DNA of 64,000 nt from the NCBI RefSeq assembly GCF_009907385.1, contig NZ_JAAATR010000049.1, positions 1 to 64,000 on the forward strand, given 5' to 3'. The notes beneath the pieces are model-generated. The model was not told the DNA's origin. It saw nothing but the letters and a program-made list of their open reading frames with translations, and made no database searches. How positions within the stretch are numbered: position 1 is the first letter of the stretch; each line of letters starts with the position of its first letter. The DNA comes from Atlantibacter hermannii (lineage in GTDB: Bacteria; Pseudomonadota; Gammaproteobacteria; Enterobacterales; Enterobacteriaceae). A program made the position numbers and the translations under genes. Below, in pieces: positions 51,128-59,905 of this stretch.

Positions 51128-52459
51128 TCAGGAAGCGGTGGTTTCTTCCGGCTTGCGCGGCACCAGTACGGTGGGCTTGTTATCAATGCGGGTCACCAGT
51201 AGCTGGTCGATGCGGTAGTTATCAATGTCCACCACTTCGAACTTATAGCCGGAGAACTTCACCGAATCGGTGCGTTTGGGGATTTTACGCAGCATAAACA
51301 TCATAAAGCCGCCGATGGTCTCGTAGTTACCGGACTGTGGAAACTCATCAATATCCAGCACGCGCATCACGTCATCAATCGGCGTTCCGCCGTCAATCAG
51401 CCACGAGTTCTCATCGCGCGCCACGATTTGCTCTTCCAGCCCCTGGCCGACTAAATCGCCCATCAGGGTGGTCATCACGTCGTTCAGCGTGATGATGCCT
51501 ACCACCAGCGCATATTCGTTCATGATCACCGCGAAGTCTTCCCCGGCGGTTTTGAAACTTTCCAGCGCTTCGGAGAGGGTCAGCGTATCGGGGACGATCA
51601 GCGTGTTGCGGATTTGTACCCCGCTGGTCAGCGCCAGGCTCTGGTTGCCCAGTACCCGGTTCAGCAGCTCCTTGGAATCGACATAACCGACGATATGGTC
51701 AATATCGTCATTGCACACCAGGAACTTGGAGTGCGGATGGTCGGCGATTTTACTCTTCAGGCTCTGTTCATCTTCATGCAGATCGAACCAGACGATATTT
51801 TCACGCGAGGTCATGGATGACGGCACGGTGCGCGATTCCAGCTCAAACACGTTTTCGATCAGCTCGTGCTCCTGCTTACGCAACACGCCGGCCAGCGCTC
51901 CGGCTTCCACCACGGCGTAAATGTCATCGGAGGTGATATCGTCTTTACGCACCATCGGCAGTTTGAAGATGCGGAAAATCACGTTGGCAAGGCCGTTAAA
52001 GAACCACACCAGCGGGCGGAACACGAACAGACAGAAGCGCATCGGGTTGATGATACGCAAAGCAATCACTTCAGGCGCAATCATACCGATGCGTTTCGGC
52101 GTCAGGTCGGCGATAAGAATAAACGCGCCGGTGACCAGCGAAAACGACATAATAAAGCTCAGTTGCTCCGCCAGTTCAGGGGAGACGAAGCCGTCAAAGA
52201 TTTTATGAAAAGCCGGTGAAAACGCCGCATCGCCGACGATACCGCCGAGAATCGCTACCGCGTTAAGACCAATCTGCACCACGGTAAAGAACATGCCGGG
52301 GTTTTCCTGCATCTTCAGCACGCGCAGGGCGTTGATGTTGCCTTCATCGGCCATCAGTTTGAGTTTTATCTTGCGGGAGGCGGCCAGCGAGATCTCCGAA
52401 AGCGAGAAAAACGCACTGACGCCGATGAGACAAAGTATTAATAAAATACTGTTTAACAT
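51128..52459 (-). CDS. ytfL: CNNM/CorC-type membrane protein YtfL (PaeA)
   Basis: The product is 443 residues. A CNNM (DUF21) membrane domain with four segments (about 1-180; FFSLSEISLAASRKIKL) precedes two CBS domains (about 210-335) and a CorC_HlyC C-terminal domain (NYETIGGFMMFMLRKIPK). The E. coli protein is described as a polyamine (cadaverine/putrescine) exporter. A fimbrial operon lies upstream here instead of msrA. Confidence 0.93.
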   Translation of the reverse strand: MLNSILLILCLIGVSAFFSLSEISLAASRKIKLKLMADEGNINALRVLKMQENPGMFFTVVQIGLNAVAILGGIVGDAAFSPAFHKIFDGFVSPELAEQLSFIMSFSLVTGAFILIADLTPKRIGMIAPEVIALRIINPMRFCLFVFRPLVWFFNGLANVIFRIFKLPMVRKDDITSDDIYAVVEAGALAGVLRKQEHELIENVFELESRTVPSSMTSRENIVWFDLHEDEQSLKSKIADHPHSKFLVCNDDIDHIVGYVDSKELLNRVLGNQSLALTSGVQIRNTLIVPDTLTLSEALESFKTAGEDFAVIMNEYALVVGIITLNDVMTTLMGDLVGQGLEEQIVARDENSWLIDGGTPIDDVMRVLDIDEFPQSGNYETIGGFMMFMLRKIPKRTDSVKFSGYKFEVVDIDNYRIDQLLVTRIDNKPTVLVPRKPEETTAS

Positions 52460-52526
52460 AGTTTATCCGGCTTCAGCCAGATCCTCGGAAGGGAAGTGAA
52501 AGTACCATTAGAAATAATGCGATAAA

Positions 52527-52554
52527 TACGGGCTCACCGATGAGCGAGCCCGTA
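52527..52554. other. Hairpin in the ytfL-fimbria gap
   Basis: TACGGGCTC (52527-52535) pairs with GAGCCCGTA (52546-52554) around ten bases. It has no T-run. It lies between ytfL and the end of the fimbrial operon. Confidence 0.45.
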
Positions 52555-52669
52555 AATTCAGGGGGTAGTATAGCGTAAGGGCGGTGTAGGCCGCCAGCAG
52601 GTAACAATATAGTGGTGCTGATGCGCTAATTGTGGTTTTTATTCACCATGATAGAAGAGGTGATTACGT

Positions 52670-53659
52670 TTAACGGTAAATCATATCAAACGTTGCGGTT
52701 GCATTGATGTCCCCTGCCCGAATGTTGTCATTCAGACGAATCAGTCGCGCCTGAAAAGGCAGAGTGATTTTAGTACTGGTGACATTGTTTAATATTGCTC
52801 TTTCCATGCCGAACATTATCGGCTCTCCGTGTTGCAAAATTTGTACCCCCACCCCCTGCGCGGATGTGGACTGGGCTTGATTATCCAGCGCTAACGTATC
52901 TTGTTTACCGCTGATAGTCGTACCCTGAAATGTAATGCTGACATTTGCATTCAATTGACATGAGAGATTGATACCAAAATTTACCGGAGACGTTGTTGCG
53001 CCCGGGGTATTAAGCGAGGTGATAACCACGCCTCGCCCGTCAGTCAGAGCAACACTAATATCCCTGGTATCGAGATCGCAGCCGACCGATTGTACCGTTA
53101 TCGAAGAGTTGGAAAACGATAATAAGAATTGGCGTGCTGTACCAAAGACGCGGTCAACTACGAAGCTGCTTAAATCCAGTGTTCCGGATGTTATTGGTTT
53201 TCCGGTCGCAATAAGTTGCACCTTGAAATACATTTGCTGTTTATAGCCATAAGTCGCATGAGCTTGTTCTGTGCCCCGTGGCCACGTCATCGTTAATAAA
53301 TTTTGCGCATTGGCGCTCGCCAGCATCCTGATCCCGATTCCTGGATTGTTTGTTTGATAGACATTGGGGGACGATATACCCGTGATAAGGGTTTTGGCGG
53401 TTTGATAACCCGACGTCACTACTGTTTCTGTATAACAATAAATATCGGCAACTGACGAGCCTGTAATAATACCGCTATCCCAAATAACAGTATCCGCAGG
53501 AGTGTTTGCAGCTATCCGTAATGAAGGGGGGGTAATTTTCTGTACATCGGTTGAAGTACCATTTTTAAATGTGCAATCCGCCCAAACCGAACAGGATATA
53601 AATCCGTTAATAATAAGGATTAAAAATATAAAAAATGGACGAAGCTTTAGGTTGTTCAT
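52670..53659 (-). CDS. Fimbrial tip adhesin 2 (two-domain)
   Basis: The product is 329 residues from the ATG at 53659 (MNNLKLRPFF); an ATG at 53680 is possible. The signal peptide ends before DCTFKNG. The N-terminal half should be a lectin-like receptor domain and the C-terminal half (from about residue 190) a pilin domain with a fimbrial end FDMIYR. It is clearly paralogous to the preceding gene: both share YQTNNPGIGI, WPR-TEQAHA, LIATGKP-TSG and AGD-NATATFDM. It is the last gene of the operon. The ligand is unknown. Confidence 0.85.
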   Translation of the reverse strand: MNNLKLRPFFIFLILIINGFISCSVWADCTFKNGTSTDVQKITPPSLRIAANTPADTVIWDSGIITGSSVADIYCYTETVVTSGYQTAKTLITGISSPNVYQTNNPGIGIRMLASANAQNLLTMTWPRGTEQAHATYGYKQQMYFKVQLIATGKPITSGTLDLSSFVVDRVFGTARQFLLSFSNSSITVQSVGCDLDTRDISVALTDGRGVVITSLNTPGATTSPVNFGINLSCQLNANVSITFQGTTISGKQDTLALDNQAQSTSAQGVGVQILQHGEPIMFGMERAILNNVTSTKITLPFQARLIRLNDNIRAGDINATATFDMIYR

Positions 53660-53707
53660 GATTTTCAGCCGCTTAAGCATGTAGACGTGGGTATTAATGG
53701 CCAGACA

Positions 53708-54691
53708 TCAGCGATAGACCATATCAAAGGTCGCAGTAGCATTAACGTCTCCCGCGCGGAGCGCACTGGAAAGTTTTATCAGTCGCGCCTGATAGGGGAG
53801 GGTGATTTTTGTCGTGCTGGCTGACTTAACAACTTCCTTTTGCTCACCAAAATTAATCGGCTGACCATCCTTCACTATTTGTACCCCCACGCCCTGCGCG
53901 GAAGAAACGTTGCCGCTATTGTCAAGCAATAAGATATTATTCTGGCCGCTGGGAGTCGTTCCATTGAACTGAATACTAATAGCGGTAGTCATCTCGCAAC
54001 TAAGACCAATATTGAAATCGACCGGGCTGGAGGTGGCATTATTATCAGAAAGCGCCGTAATGACTAAGCCTCTGCCAGGGGTTAATGCAACATTGATGTC
54101 TTTAGTTTCAAGTTCGCAGCCCGTTGCCTGAACATTAATGTTTGTTGGGTTGAACTGAAACAGATACTGGCGTGCAGACCCAAAAGCGCGATCCATATTG
54201 TATCCCCCTAATTGAAGATAGCCCGAGGTGAGTGGTTTCCCTGTAGCAATTAATTTCACATGAAAATAGTTTTCCTGGTTATAGGCGAAACCGGCATGCG
54301 CCTGCTCAGTCAGCCTGGGCCATTGCATATAAATAATGCCTACCCTGTCATGCGAGGTCAGTACCTGGATGCCGATACCCGGATTGTTAGTCTGGTAAAC
54401 ATAAGGTGAAGTAATACCTGTCACCAACGTTTTCGCCGTCAGGAACCCGGACCAAACGACGGTTTCACTCTGACAGGTAATAAGAGGCGATGGTGTCGGA
54501 TGAAGAATGCCACTATCCCAAAGTATGGTGTCGGGCGCTGGCTCCCTGGGCAGACGCAATGCCGGTATGGATAACGTGAAGTTGCCGGTTGTCGTCCCAC
54601 CGGTAAATATGCAGTCGGCCAGGGTTGAACGGGGAAAAAAAACTACACTGATGAGCAATATGAGTGGGCAAAAAAGCCTTCTGTTTAACAT
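53708..54691 (-). CDS. Fimbrial tip adhesin 1 (two-domain)
   Basis: The product is 327 residues from the ATG at 54691, chosen because AGGTGA lies four bases upstream; an in-frame ATG at 54718 overlaps the usher. A signal peptide ends before DCIFTGG. The layout is receptor domain plus C-terminal pilin domain ending FDMVYR, which would plug into the fimbrial rod by donor-strand exchange. It is the closest relative of the next gene. Both N-terminal halves contain Cys pairs suited to disulfides. Confidence 0.85.
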   Translation of the reverse strand: MLNRRLFCPLILLISVVFFPRSTLADCIFTGGTTTGNFTLSIPALRLPREPAPDTILWDSGILHPTPSPLITCQSETVVWSGFLTAKTLVTGITSPYVYQTNNPGIGIQVLTSHDRVGIIYMQWPRLTEQAHAGFAYNQENYFHVKLIATGKPLTSGYLQLGGYNMDRAFGSARQYLFQFNPTNINVQATGCELETKDINVALTPGRGLVITALSDNNATSSPVDFNIGLSCEMTTAISIQFNGTTPSGQNNILLLDNSGNVSSAQGVGVQIVKDGQPINFGEQKEVVKSASTTKITLPYQARLIKLSSALRAGDVNATATFDMVYR

Positions 54692-54708
54692 GCTGTCACC
54701 TGGTAATA

Positions 54709-57231
54709 TTACCGGCATTCCAGCGTGAGGCGCTTTACCATCGCTTCGCTGTCTGCGTTTTCAGATAAGGACGGAACGAGTGCTGCGCAGCTCTGGGCGC
54801 TGCCATTTCCCCACCGGGCCACCAGCTTCATGCCTTTGGACACACCCGTGATATAGACCTGGCCGTGATCGTCAACCAGGCTGGTGGAATTATCTTCATC
54901 ATTCGGGGTTGAGACCAGCGCGCCAAAGGGCACAGTGCTGTCGCCGTGCAGCAAGGTAAACAGAACGCGCGCTCCGCTGCGCACTTTATAATCTGCCAGC
55001 GCAACCGCGCCGCGGGTCGGGACGACAGTTTTAACCGGGTCGCTTATGTCACTGTTTTTACTTCCGCTGGTGTTAAGCGATATGGTGTTTTGCCGGTAGG
55101 GATTACTATAAGGAATCACGGCATAACCGCGGCTATCGGTATAAATGCCCGATGCGCCGTTCACTTTGATATTCGCCCCGCCGGGTGCGCGGACCAATGT
55201 CATGGTTTCCGGTAAGGATTGCGCTAAAGTCACGCCATAAGGGTGGACAAGTACTCCGCCCTGGGCGCTGTAATTGAGGCGTTGACTACTATTGTCGTAG
55301 CTATAACCCCCGCTCAGCGTACCGGCTGAACCGCGATAAGAGGCGTTAATACTGCCGCTTGTTGCTTGATCCTGCTCGGAGTAAGCCTGTTGAATATTGT
55401 AATTTAATTTATTGTCTTCCAGCGCAAGGCCGTTAATACCAAGCTGATGTGTCGAATTACCGTGTTGTGAGGTGTTAAGTGCATAAGTCGCCCAGGTTTG
55501 CGGCATCCATTTATCCAGCGGAATGCTTACGGTTAAAGAATATTGCGTATCCGTTTTGCTGTTGGGCATTTTTGTTTGTGAAGCGTTAAGCGAGTACGAA
55601 ATGCTGTTAAGCATGACGTTATATCCCAGCGTGAGGTTTCGCTCGGATTGATTAAGCTTCCAGTAATCCTGTTGATAAGCCGAAAGATAAACACTGCCCC
55701 ATTCTCCCAGCGTTTGGCTGATATTAATTTGCGCACGGCTTCTGCGGTTATAGAGATTTCTGTAGGAATACATATCATCTTCCACAGTCGCCGTATTTCG
55801 CTGACTGATAGTTTCAGCGAAGGTGTAAAAATTTTCAGAAGAGTAGCGATAACTGGCTAACGTCAGGTTAGTGTTGGTGGCATCAATATTTTTTGCATAC
55901 TGCAGACGATATGACATGCCGGTTTCATTACGATCATTATTGAGCTGACTTTTGGCATGTGTGGCATCAAATGAAATTGACCCCAGCGCATGCAAATCCA
56001 CACCAATGCCGAGAGCCGCAGACTGGTACATGTCGGCGCCAATCAGCCCGCCATAGGCGGTAATTCCCCACGGCATACCATAAATAATTTGCGCCTGGCC
56101 AAACTCGGGCGTATCAGAAACATCATTGCTTTGATATTTGCCGTACGCCACGCTATAGCTATAACTGCCGCTACGCAGCATGACGGGTAATGAGGAGGAA
56201 GACTGGGTGAAACTATGCTCGCTGCCATCGGCTTCGGTTACGGTAACGTCGAAGTCACTACCCGATGAAACCTGATTGATATCCCGGATCTCAAACGGAC
56301 CGGGAGCAACATAGGTTTCATAAATTTTATAGCCATTCTGTTTAATTGTGACTTTTGCATCGCTCCGCGCGATACCGCGAATCAATGGTGCGAAACCCTG
56401 CTCGCTATAAGGATGCATATCGGTATCAGAATAGATCCTGACGCCGCGAAACTGAATGCTATCGAATATATCCGACGGCGTGCTGCTGTCCCCAACCAAA
56501 AACTGGCTGCGTAGCGCTTTGATATCGTGCGTCAGCGTTGTGGAAAGGTCGTCCCATTTTTCATCCGAGTAGTTCGACACATTACGCAGCCGCCAGCCGC
56601 CTAAATTGGCGCCTGAATTTAAACTTAAAAAGTTACTGTTGGTATTACCGTCGCTGCCATGGCGGGCGTACGATTGCGAGCCGCTGTAGTAGTAGCCTAA
56701 CAAGAGCGCAGGAACACCATCGTCCCATAATTCGGGCGAGACAGCGTCTTTCGCTTCCTGATTTAGTGCGATTTGTGGAACGCGAATATCCAGGCGCTGA
56801 GTTTTCTCGCTCCAGGCATAGCTGGCGCCATCAATATATTGCCCAATATCGCCGATAGTATCCTCATCCTTGACTTTCTGAAAGGCAGGAAGCACATCGA
56901 CATTGACGCCATAGCGACGTAAATCCGCTTTGGTAAGGGCGGGAATGAGCTGATTTTTATTCGCCGACAGTTTATAGGCGACTTCTTTTTTTTCTACATA
57001 ATTGAAATTAAAATAAATACTCGATAAATAACTGCCTTCCAGCATTTCGTTATCGGCAATATATTTTTTCAGGATATTGCTGTCGGCCAGCGGCGTATCA
57101 TGGCTTAAGGCATTCAGATTAAATTGGTCTTCAGCAACGGCATAAGTGCTCGACAACATTACCGCTAAGGCTAATGCAGAGTATGTAAACCCTTGCGAGC
57201 CTCTTTTGTTGTTTATATTGCCTCTGACCAT
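54709..57231 (-). CDS. Fimbrial outer-membrane usher (FimD/PapC family)
   Basis: The product is 840 residues. A signal peptide ends near STYAVA. An N-terminal chaperone-binding domain (about 30-150; FNLNAL) is followed by a 24-strand beta barrel with a plug (about 225-330), then two C-terminal domains with a Cys pair (SCAAL ... LECR). Motifs such as ALRSQFLVGDSSTPSDIFDS and TDSRGYAVIPYSNPYRQN are typical. It secretes and assembles the pilins. It lies 11 bp after the chaperone gene. Confidence 0.95.
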   Translation of the reverse strand: MVRGNINNKRGSQGFTYSALALAVMLSSTYAVAEDQFNLNALSHDTPLADSNILKKYIADNEMLEGSYLSSIYFNFNYVEKKEVAYKLSANKNQLIPALTKADLRRYGVNVDVLPAFQKVKDEDTIGDIGQYIDGASYAWSEKTQRLDIRVPQIALNQEAKDAVSPELWDDGVPALLLGYYYSGSQSYARHGSDGNTNSNFLSLNSGANLGGWRLRNVSNYSDEKWDDLSTTLTHDIKALRSQFLVGDSSTPSDIFDSIQFRGVRIYSDTDMHPYSEQGFAPLIRGIARSDAKVTIKQNGYKIYETYVAPGPFEIRDINQVSSGSDFDVTVTEADGSEHSFTQSSSSLPVMLRSGSYSYSVAYGKYQSNDVSDTPEFGQAQIIYGMPWGITAYGGLIGADMYQSAALGIGVDLHALGSISFDATHAKSQLNNDRNETGMSYRLQYAKNIDATNTNLTLASYRYSSENFYTFAETISQRNTATVEDDMYSYRNLYNRRSRAQINISQTLGEWGSVYLSAYQQDYWKLNQSERNLTLGYNVMLNSISYSLNASQTKMPNSKTDTQYSLTVSIPLDKWMPQTWATYALNTSQHGNSTHQLGINGLALEDNKLNYNIQQAYSEQDQATSGSINASYRGSAGTLSGGYSYDNSSQRLNYSAQGGVLVHPYGVTLAQSLPETMTLVRAPGGANIKVNGASGIYTDSRGYAVIPYSNPYRQNTISLNTSGSKNSDISDPVKTVVPTRGAVALADYKVRSGARVLFTLLHGDSTVPFGALVSTPNDEDNSTSLVDDHGQVYITGVSKGMKLVARWGNGSAQSCAALVPSLSENADSEAMVKRLTLECR

Positions 57232-57242
57232 TATGTTCCGCC

Positions 57243-57959
57243 TTATTTTAATACGGATTCTTTAATGGGGGTGACGTTGCCGTAATCGCTAATTGAGTTC
57301 CATTTGATCACAGCATTGGCTTGTAATGATGCTGGCAGTGAAATATGCCCGTAAGGGGCGACCATCATTGTCATGGCGGTCAGGGTGTCCTTCGGTGCCG
57401 TCACCGCCGTACCATTAACGGTTATGGAATTAAACGTCACATAAAAAGGTGTGGGGTTAGTTACGTTCAGCGTATTGCCATTTCTTGAGAAATTGATTTT
57501 TTCGTAGGCGCTAAACGCATCGCTATCTTTCAGCGAAGTCGGACGATAAAAAAGCTTAATACGCGTTCTGGATGCAAGTTGTAATTTACTCTGATCGCGC
57601 ATATTTTCAGGCGTGCTGGCAATAAATTTAATATTTGCCCAAAACACAGACTCTCTGTCTTTAGGAAGTTCTCCCCCTTTTTTTGCATAAATAAAATGGA
57701 AGATGGTTTCCTGGCCAGCAGCCAACTTCATCAGCGGAGGCGTGGCGATAAAGGGTGCCTCGCCCTGGTCGTCGATATTGCTCACCCATGCCTGAACCAG
57801 ATGATTAATTGAGGTGTTTTTACTTTGCACCGTCAGCTGAACTTCATCGCTATTCGATGGATAGACAATGCGCGTTGCGCCAATTTGCACGCCAGAAATA
57901 GCAGGGGCGCACACTAAAAGCGAGGTTAAGAAAAATGAACTACATATTAATTTTTTCAT
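57243..57959 (-). CDS. Periplasmic fimbrial chaperone (FimC/PapD family)
   Basis: The product is 238 residues from the ATG at 57959 (MKKLICSS). A signal peptide ends near PAISG. Two immunoglobulin-like domains are present; LASRTRIKLFYRP is the conserved PapD-type segment. It binds pilins by donating a strand and hands them to the usher. The 67-bp gap to the major pilin may allow separate expression levels. Confidence 0.93.
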   Translation of the reverse strand: MKKLICSSFFLTSLLVCAPAISGVQIGATRIVYPSNSDEVQLTVQSKNTSINHLVQAWVSNIDDQGEAPFIATPPLMKLAAGQETIFHFIYAKKGGELPKDRESVFWANIKFIASTPENMRDQSKLQLASRTRIKLFYRPTSLKDSDAFSAYEKINFSRNGNTLNVTNPTPFYVTFNSITVNGTAVTAPKDTLTAMTMMVAPYGHISLPASLQANAVIKWNSISDYGNVTPIKESVLK

Positions 57960-58026
57960 AATCCACAAATCACTAGTCAGGCAAGAAAAGGCATACGGTT
58001 AATATGCCTTTTTGCTGCTGGTATCA

Positions 58027-58584
58027 TTAAGGGTAATAAACGGTATAGGTCGCATCGGCGGTAAAATCGCCGCCTTTAATATCCGCTGGCGCGGCCGTCG
58101 CGACAACCTTAGCCTTATAATTAAACGTTAGGTCTGTAGCTTCTGCGCCAGTTGTTTGCGCAAAAGCGGCATTTGGCGTGTTGTCAAAAACCACTTTTGA
58201 GCTGGCAGCACTGCCGGTACCGTACATGACAATACCAACACCCGTGGCATCTGAACCCGTCATGGCTTTCAACTGATCGCTGGTTGTAGCGGTAACGCCA
58301 GAAAATGTCAGGTTAATCGTGGTGTCTGCAGGACAGGTTGCGAGTTTAATCGAAACATCCTGAGTTTGCGGGTTTTCCGAACCGATATCGGCAAAGCTGT
58401 TCGCCCCCATAGGCGTAAAGGTCACATTTACCGTTTTTGCATCCGTTGCGACTTCGCAAGGAGGATTAATAATTTTGCCCTGAAAGTGTACTGTACCCTG
58501 ATCGTCAGTTAACGCCGCATTCGCATTACCGACAACCAGAGACGTTAATACCATAGCTGGTATTAATATTAATTTCCTATTCAT
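58027..58584 (-). CDS. Major fimbrial subunit (pilin)
   Basis: The product is 185 residues from the ATG at 58584, with GGAG six bases upstream. A signal peptide ends at VGNANA. The mature protein starts with a donor strand (ALTDDQGTVHFQGKIINPPC) and has the Cys pair (PPC, KLATCP) and the C-terminal ADATYTVYYP beta-zipper with penultimate Tyr. It is the first gene of the operon pilin-chaperone-usher-adhesin-adhesin, so it is expressed most. Confidence 0.93.
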   Translation of the reverse strand: MNRKLILIPAMVLTSLVVGNANAALTDDQGTVHFQGKIINPPCEVATDAKTVNVTFTPMGANSFADIGSENPQTQDVSIKLATCPADTTINLTFSGVTATTSDQLKAMTGSDATGVGIVMYGTGSAASSKVVFDNTPNAAFAQTTGAEATDLTFNYKAKVVATAAPADIKGGDFTADATYTVYYP

Positions 58585-58774
58585 AAAAAACTCCATATGG
58601 TAAAAATTATGTAATAACTTCATTAGATGTATTGATTGGGCTAATAAAGAAAATACAAAAAAGTGTACAAAATTGCACTGGACCAATTAGACTGCTAAAT
58701 AATTAATGCGTCAATATCTGTGTTTTTAAGTTTTGCTAAAAGACTCTTTTTAAGAATATGTAGGTAGGGTAACC

Positions 58775-58879
58775 GTGAATACGTTTACGAAAAGACGGCG
58801 CGTTAATGCATTGATTTTGTCTAAAATTATTGAAAAAGATGTCAGTGTCGTGAAGTTTTTCAATGCACTGTATGGATAA
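58775..58879 (+). CDS. Possible small ORF upstream of the fimbrial operon
   Basis: A GTG at 58775 opens a 34-residue frame (MNTFTKRRRVNALILSKIIE ...) ending in TAA at 58877-58879. A GTAGGTAGGG stretch upstream could serve as ribosome site. The peptide is basic at the N-terminus and helical-looking. It may be chance: the 450-bp region is AT-rich. I see no recognised regulator gene, no invertible repeat and no GATC pair typical of phase-variable fimbriae there. Confidence 0.2.
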   Translation: MNTFTKRRRVNALILSKIIEKDVSVVKFFNALYG

Positions 58880-59004
58880 ATTAGTTGGTAATATATAATA
58901 GAATTATTGTTCGCAATATTAATTTAGTTCTTTAATTAAATTAAAACTATATAAAAATATTATTGAATCCACCCATGCTTGCCGAAAAAATTGTTTTAGC
59001 CCTG

Positions 59005-59028
59005 TAAAAAAAGGGCCCTTTCGGACCC
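59005..59028 (-). terminator. Terminator of msrA
   Basis: On the minus strand GGGTCC and GGGCCC (plus-strand 59023-59028 and 59013-59018) pair around GAAA with one G-U pair, followed by seven or more T residues. Confidence 0.8.
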
Positions 59029-59037
59029 TGATAGTTC

Positions 59038-59679
59038 TCATGCCTGTCGCGGCGGTAAACAGACGCCGATTCCGCCGATCCCGCAGTAACCATACGGATT
59101 TTTATGAAGGTATTGTTGGTGCTCGTCTTCAGCGTAGTAAAACGGTTTGGCGCTGGCGATTTCAGTGGTGATCGGGCGCTCATCGCCTTGTTCCGCCATC
59201 GCTTTCTGGAAGCGCGCCAGGCTGGCCCGGGCGGCGCTGTCCTGCTCCGGCGTCAGCGGATAAATCGCCGAGCGGTACTGCGTTCCCATATCATTCCCTT
59301 GCCGCATGCCTTGAGCAGGATCGTGGTTTTCCCAGAATATCTGGAGCAGTTGCTCATAGCTAATGACATGCGGATCGTAGACCACACGCACCGCTTCGGT
59401 ATGGCCTGTTTTACCGGTGCAGACTTCACGATAGGTTGGGTTAAGGGTATAGCCGCCAGAATAACCCGCCGCCGTACTGTATACCCCCGGTAAACGCCAG
59501 AACAGGCGCTCCACTCCCCAGAAACAGCCCATAGCAAAAATGGCGATTTCCATGCCATCCGGCACGTTGGTCATGGAGTGCTCGTTAACTGCATGCAACG
59601 CAGTGACCGGCATCGGCGTACTGCGTCCAGGCAGGGCCAAATCCGGGTCGATCAAGTGCTTTTTATCGAAAAAATTCAT
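59038..59679 (-). CDS. msrA: Peptide methionine sulfoxide reductase MsrA
   Basis: The product is 213 residues from the ATG at 59679 ([10 protein letters not shown]). MsrA reduces methionine-S-sulfoxide in proteins. The catalytic motif GCFWG is near residue 52, with resolving cysteines near the C-terminus ([14 protein letters not shown]). It is divergent from tamA, as in E. coli; the fimbrial operon separates it from ytfL. Confidence 0.96.
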   Translation of the reverse strand: MNFFDKKHLIDPDLALPGRSTPMPVTALHAVNEHSMTNVPDGMEIAIFAMGCFWGVERLFWRLPGVYSTAAGYSGGYTLNPTYREVCTGKTGHTEAVRVVYDPHVISYEQLLQIFWENHDPAQGMRQGNDMGTQYRSAIYPLTPEQDSAARASLARFQKAMAEQGDERPITTEIASAKPFYYAEDEHQQYLHKNPYGYCGIGGIGVCLPPRQA

Positions 59680-59905
59680 CGTAGCGTCTCCCTTAGGTGG
59701 GGAAAAAAGCAACAGCCTCGCTAAGGTTGTCACACGGCGTGTCTTTGCACACAATACAGTTGATAAATACGTCTAGATTTAAACATAAGAAATATTTGGG
59801 TAGTCGTCTCTTTTTCAATTCCCGATATGCGGGATTTTTCATCAAGCCGCGGAGCGGCACTACGTTTCCTTCCAGGGGTGGGAAAAAGGAAATTCAGGAG
59901 AAAAC

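Noticed and set aside
59819-59841. Short hairpin with T-run upstream of tamA, possible small-RNA end
   Set aside because: The stem has only four strong pairs (CCCG/CGGG) and no promoter or conserved upstream structure could be supported.
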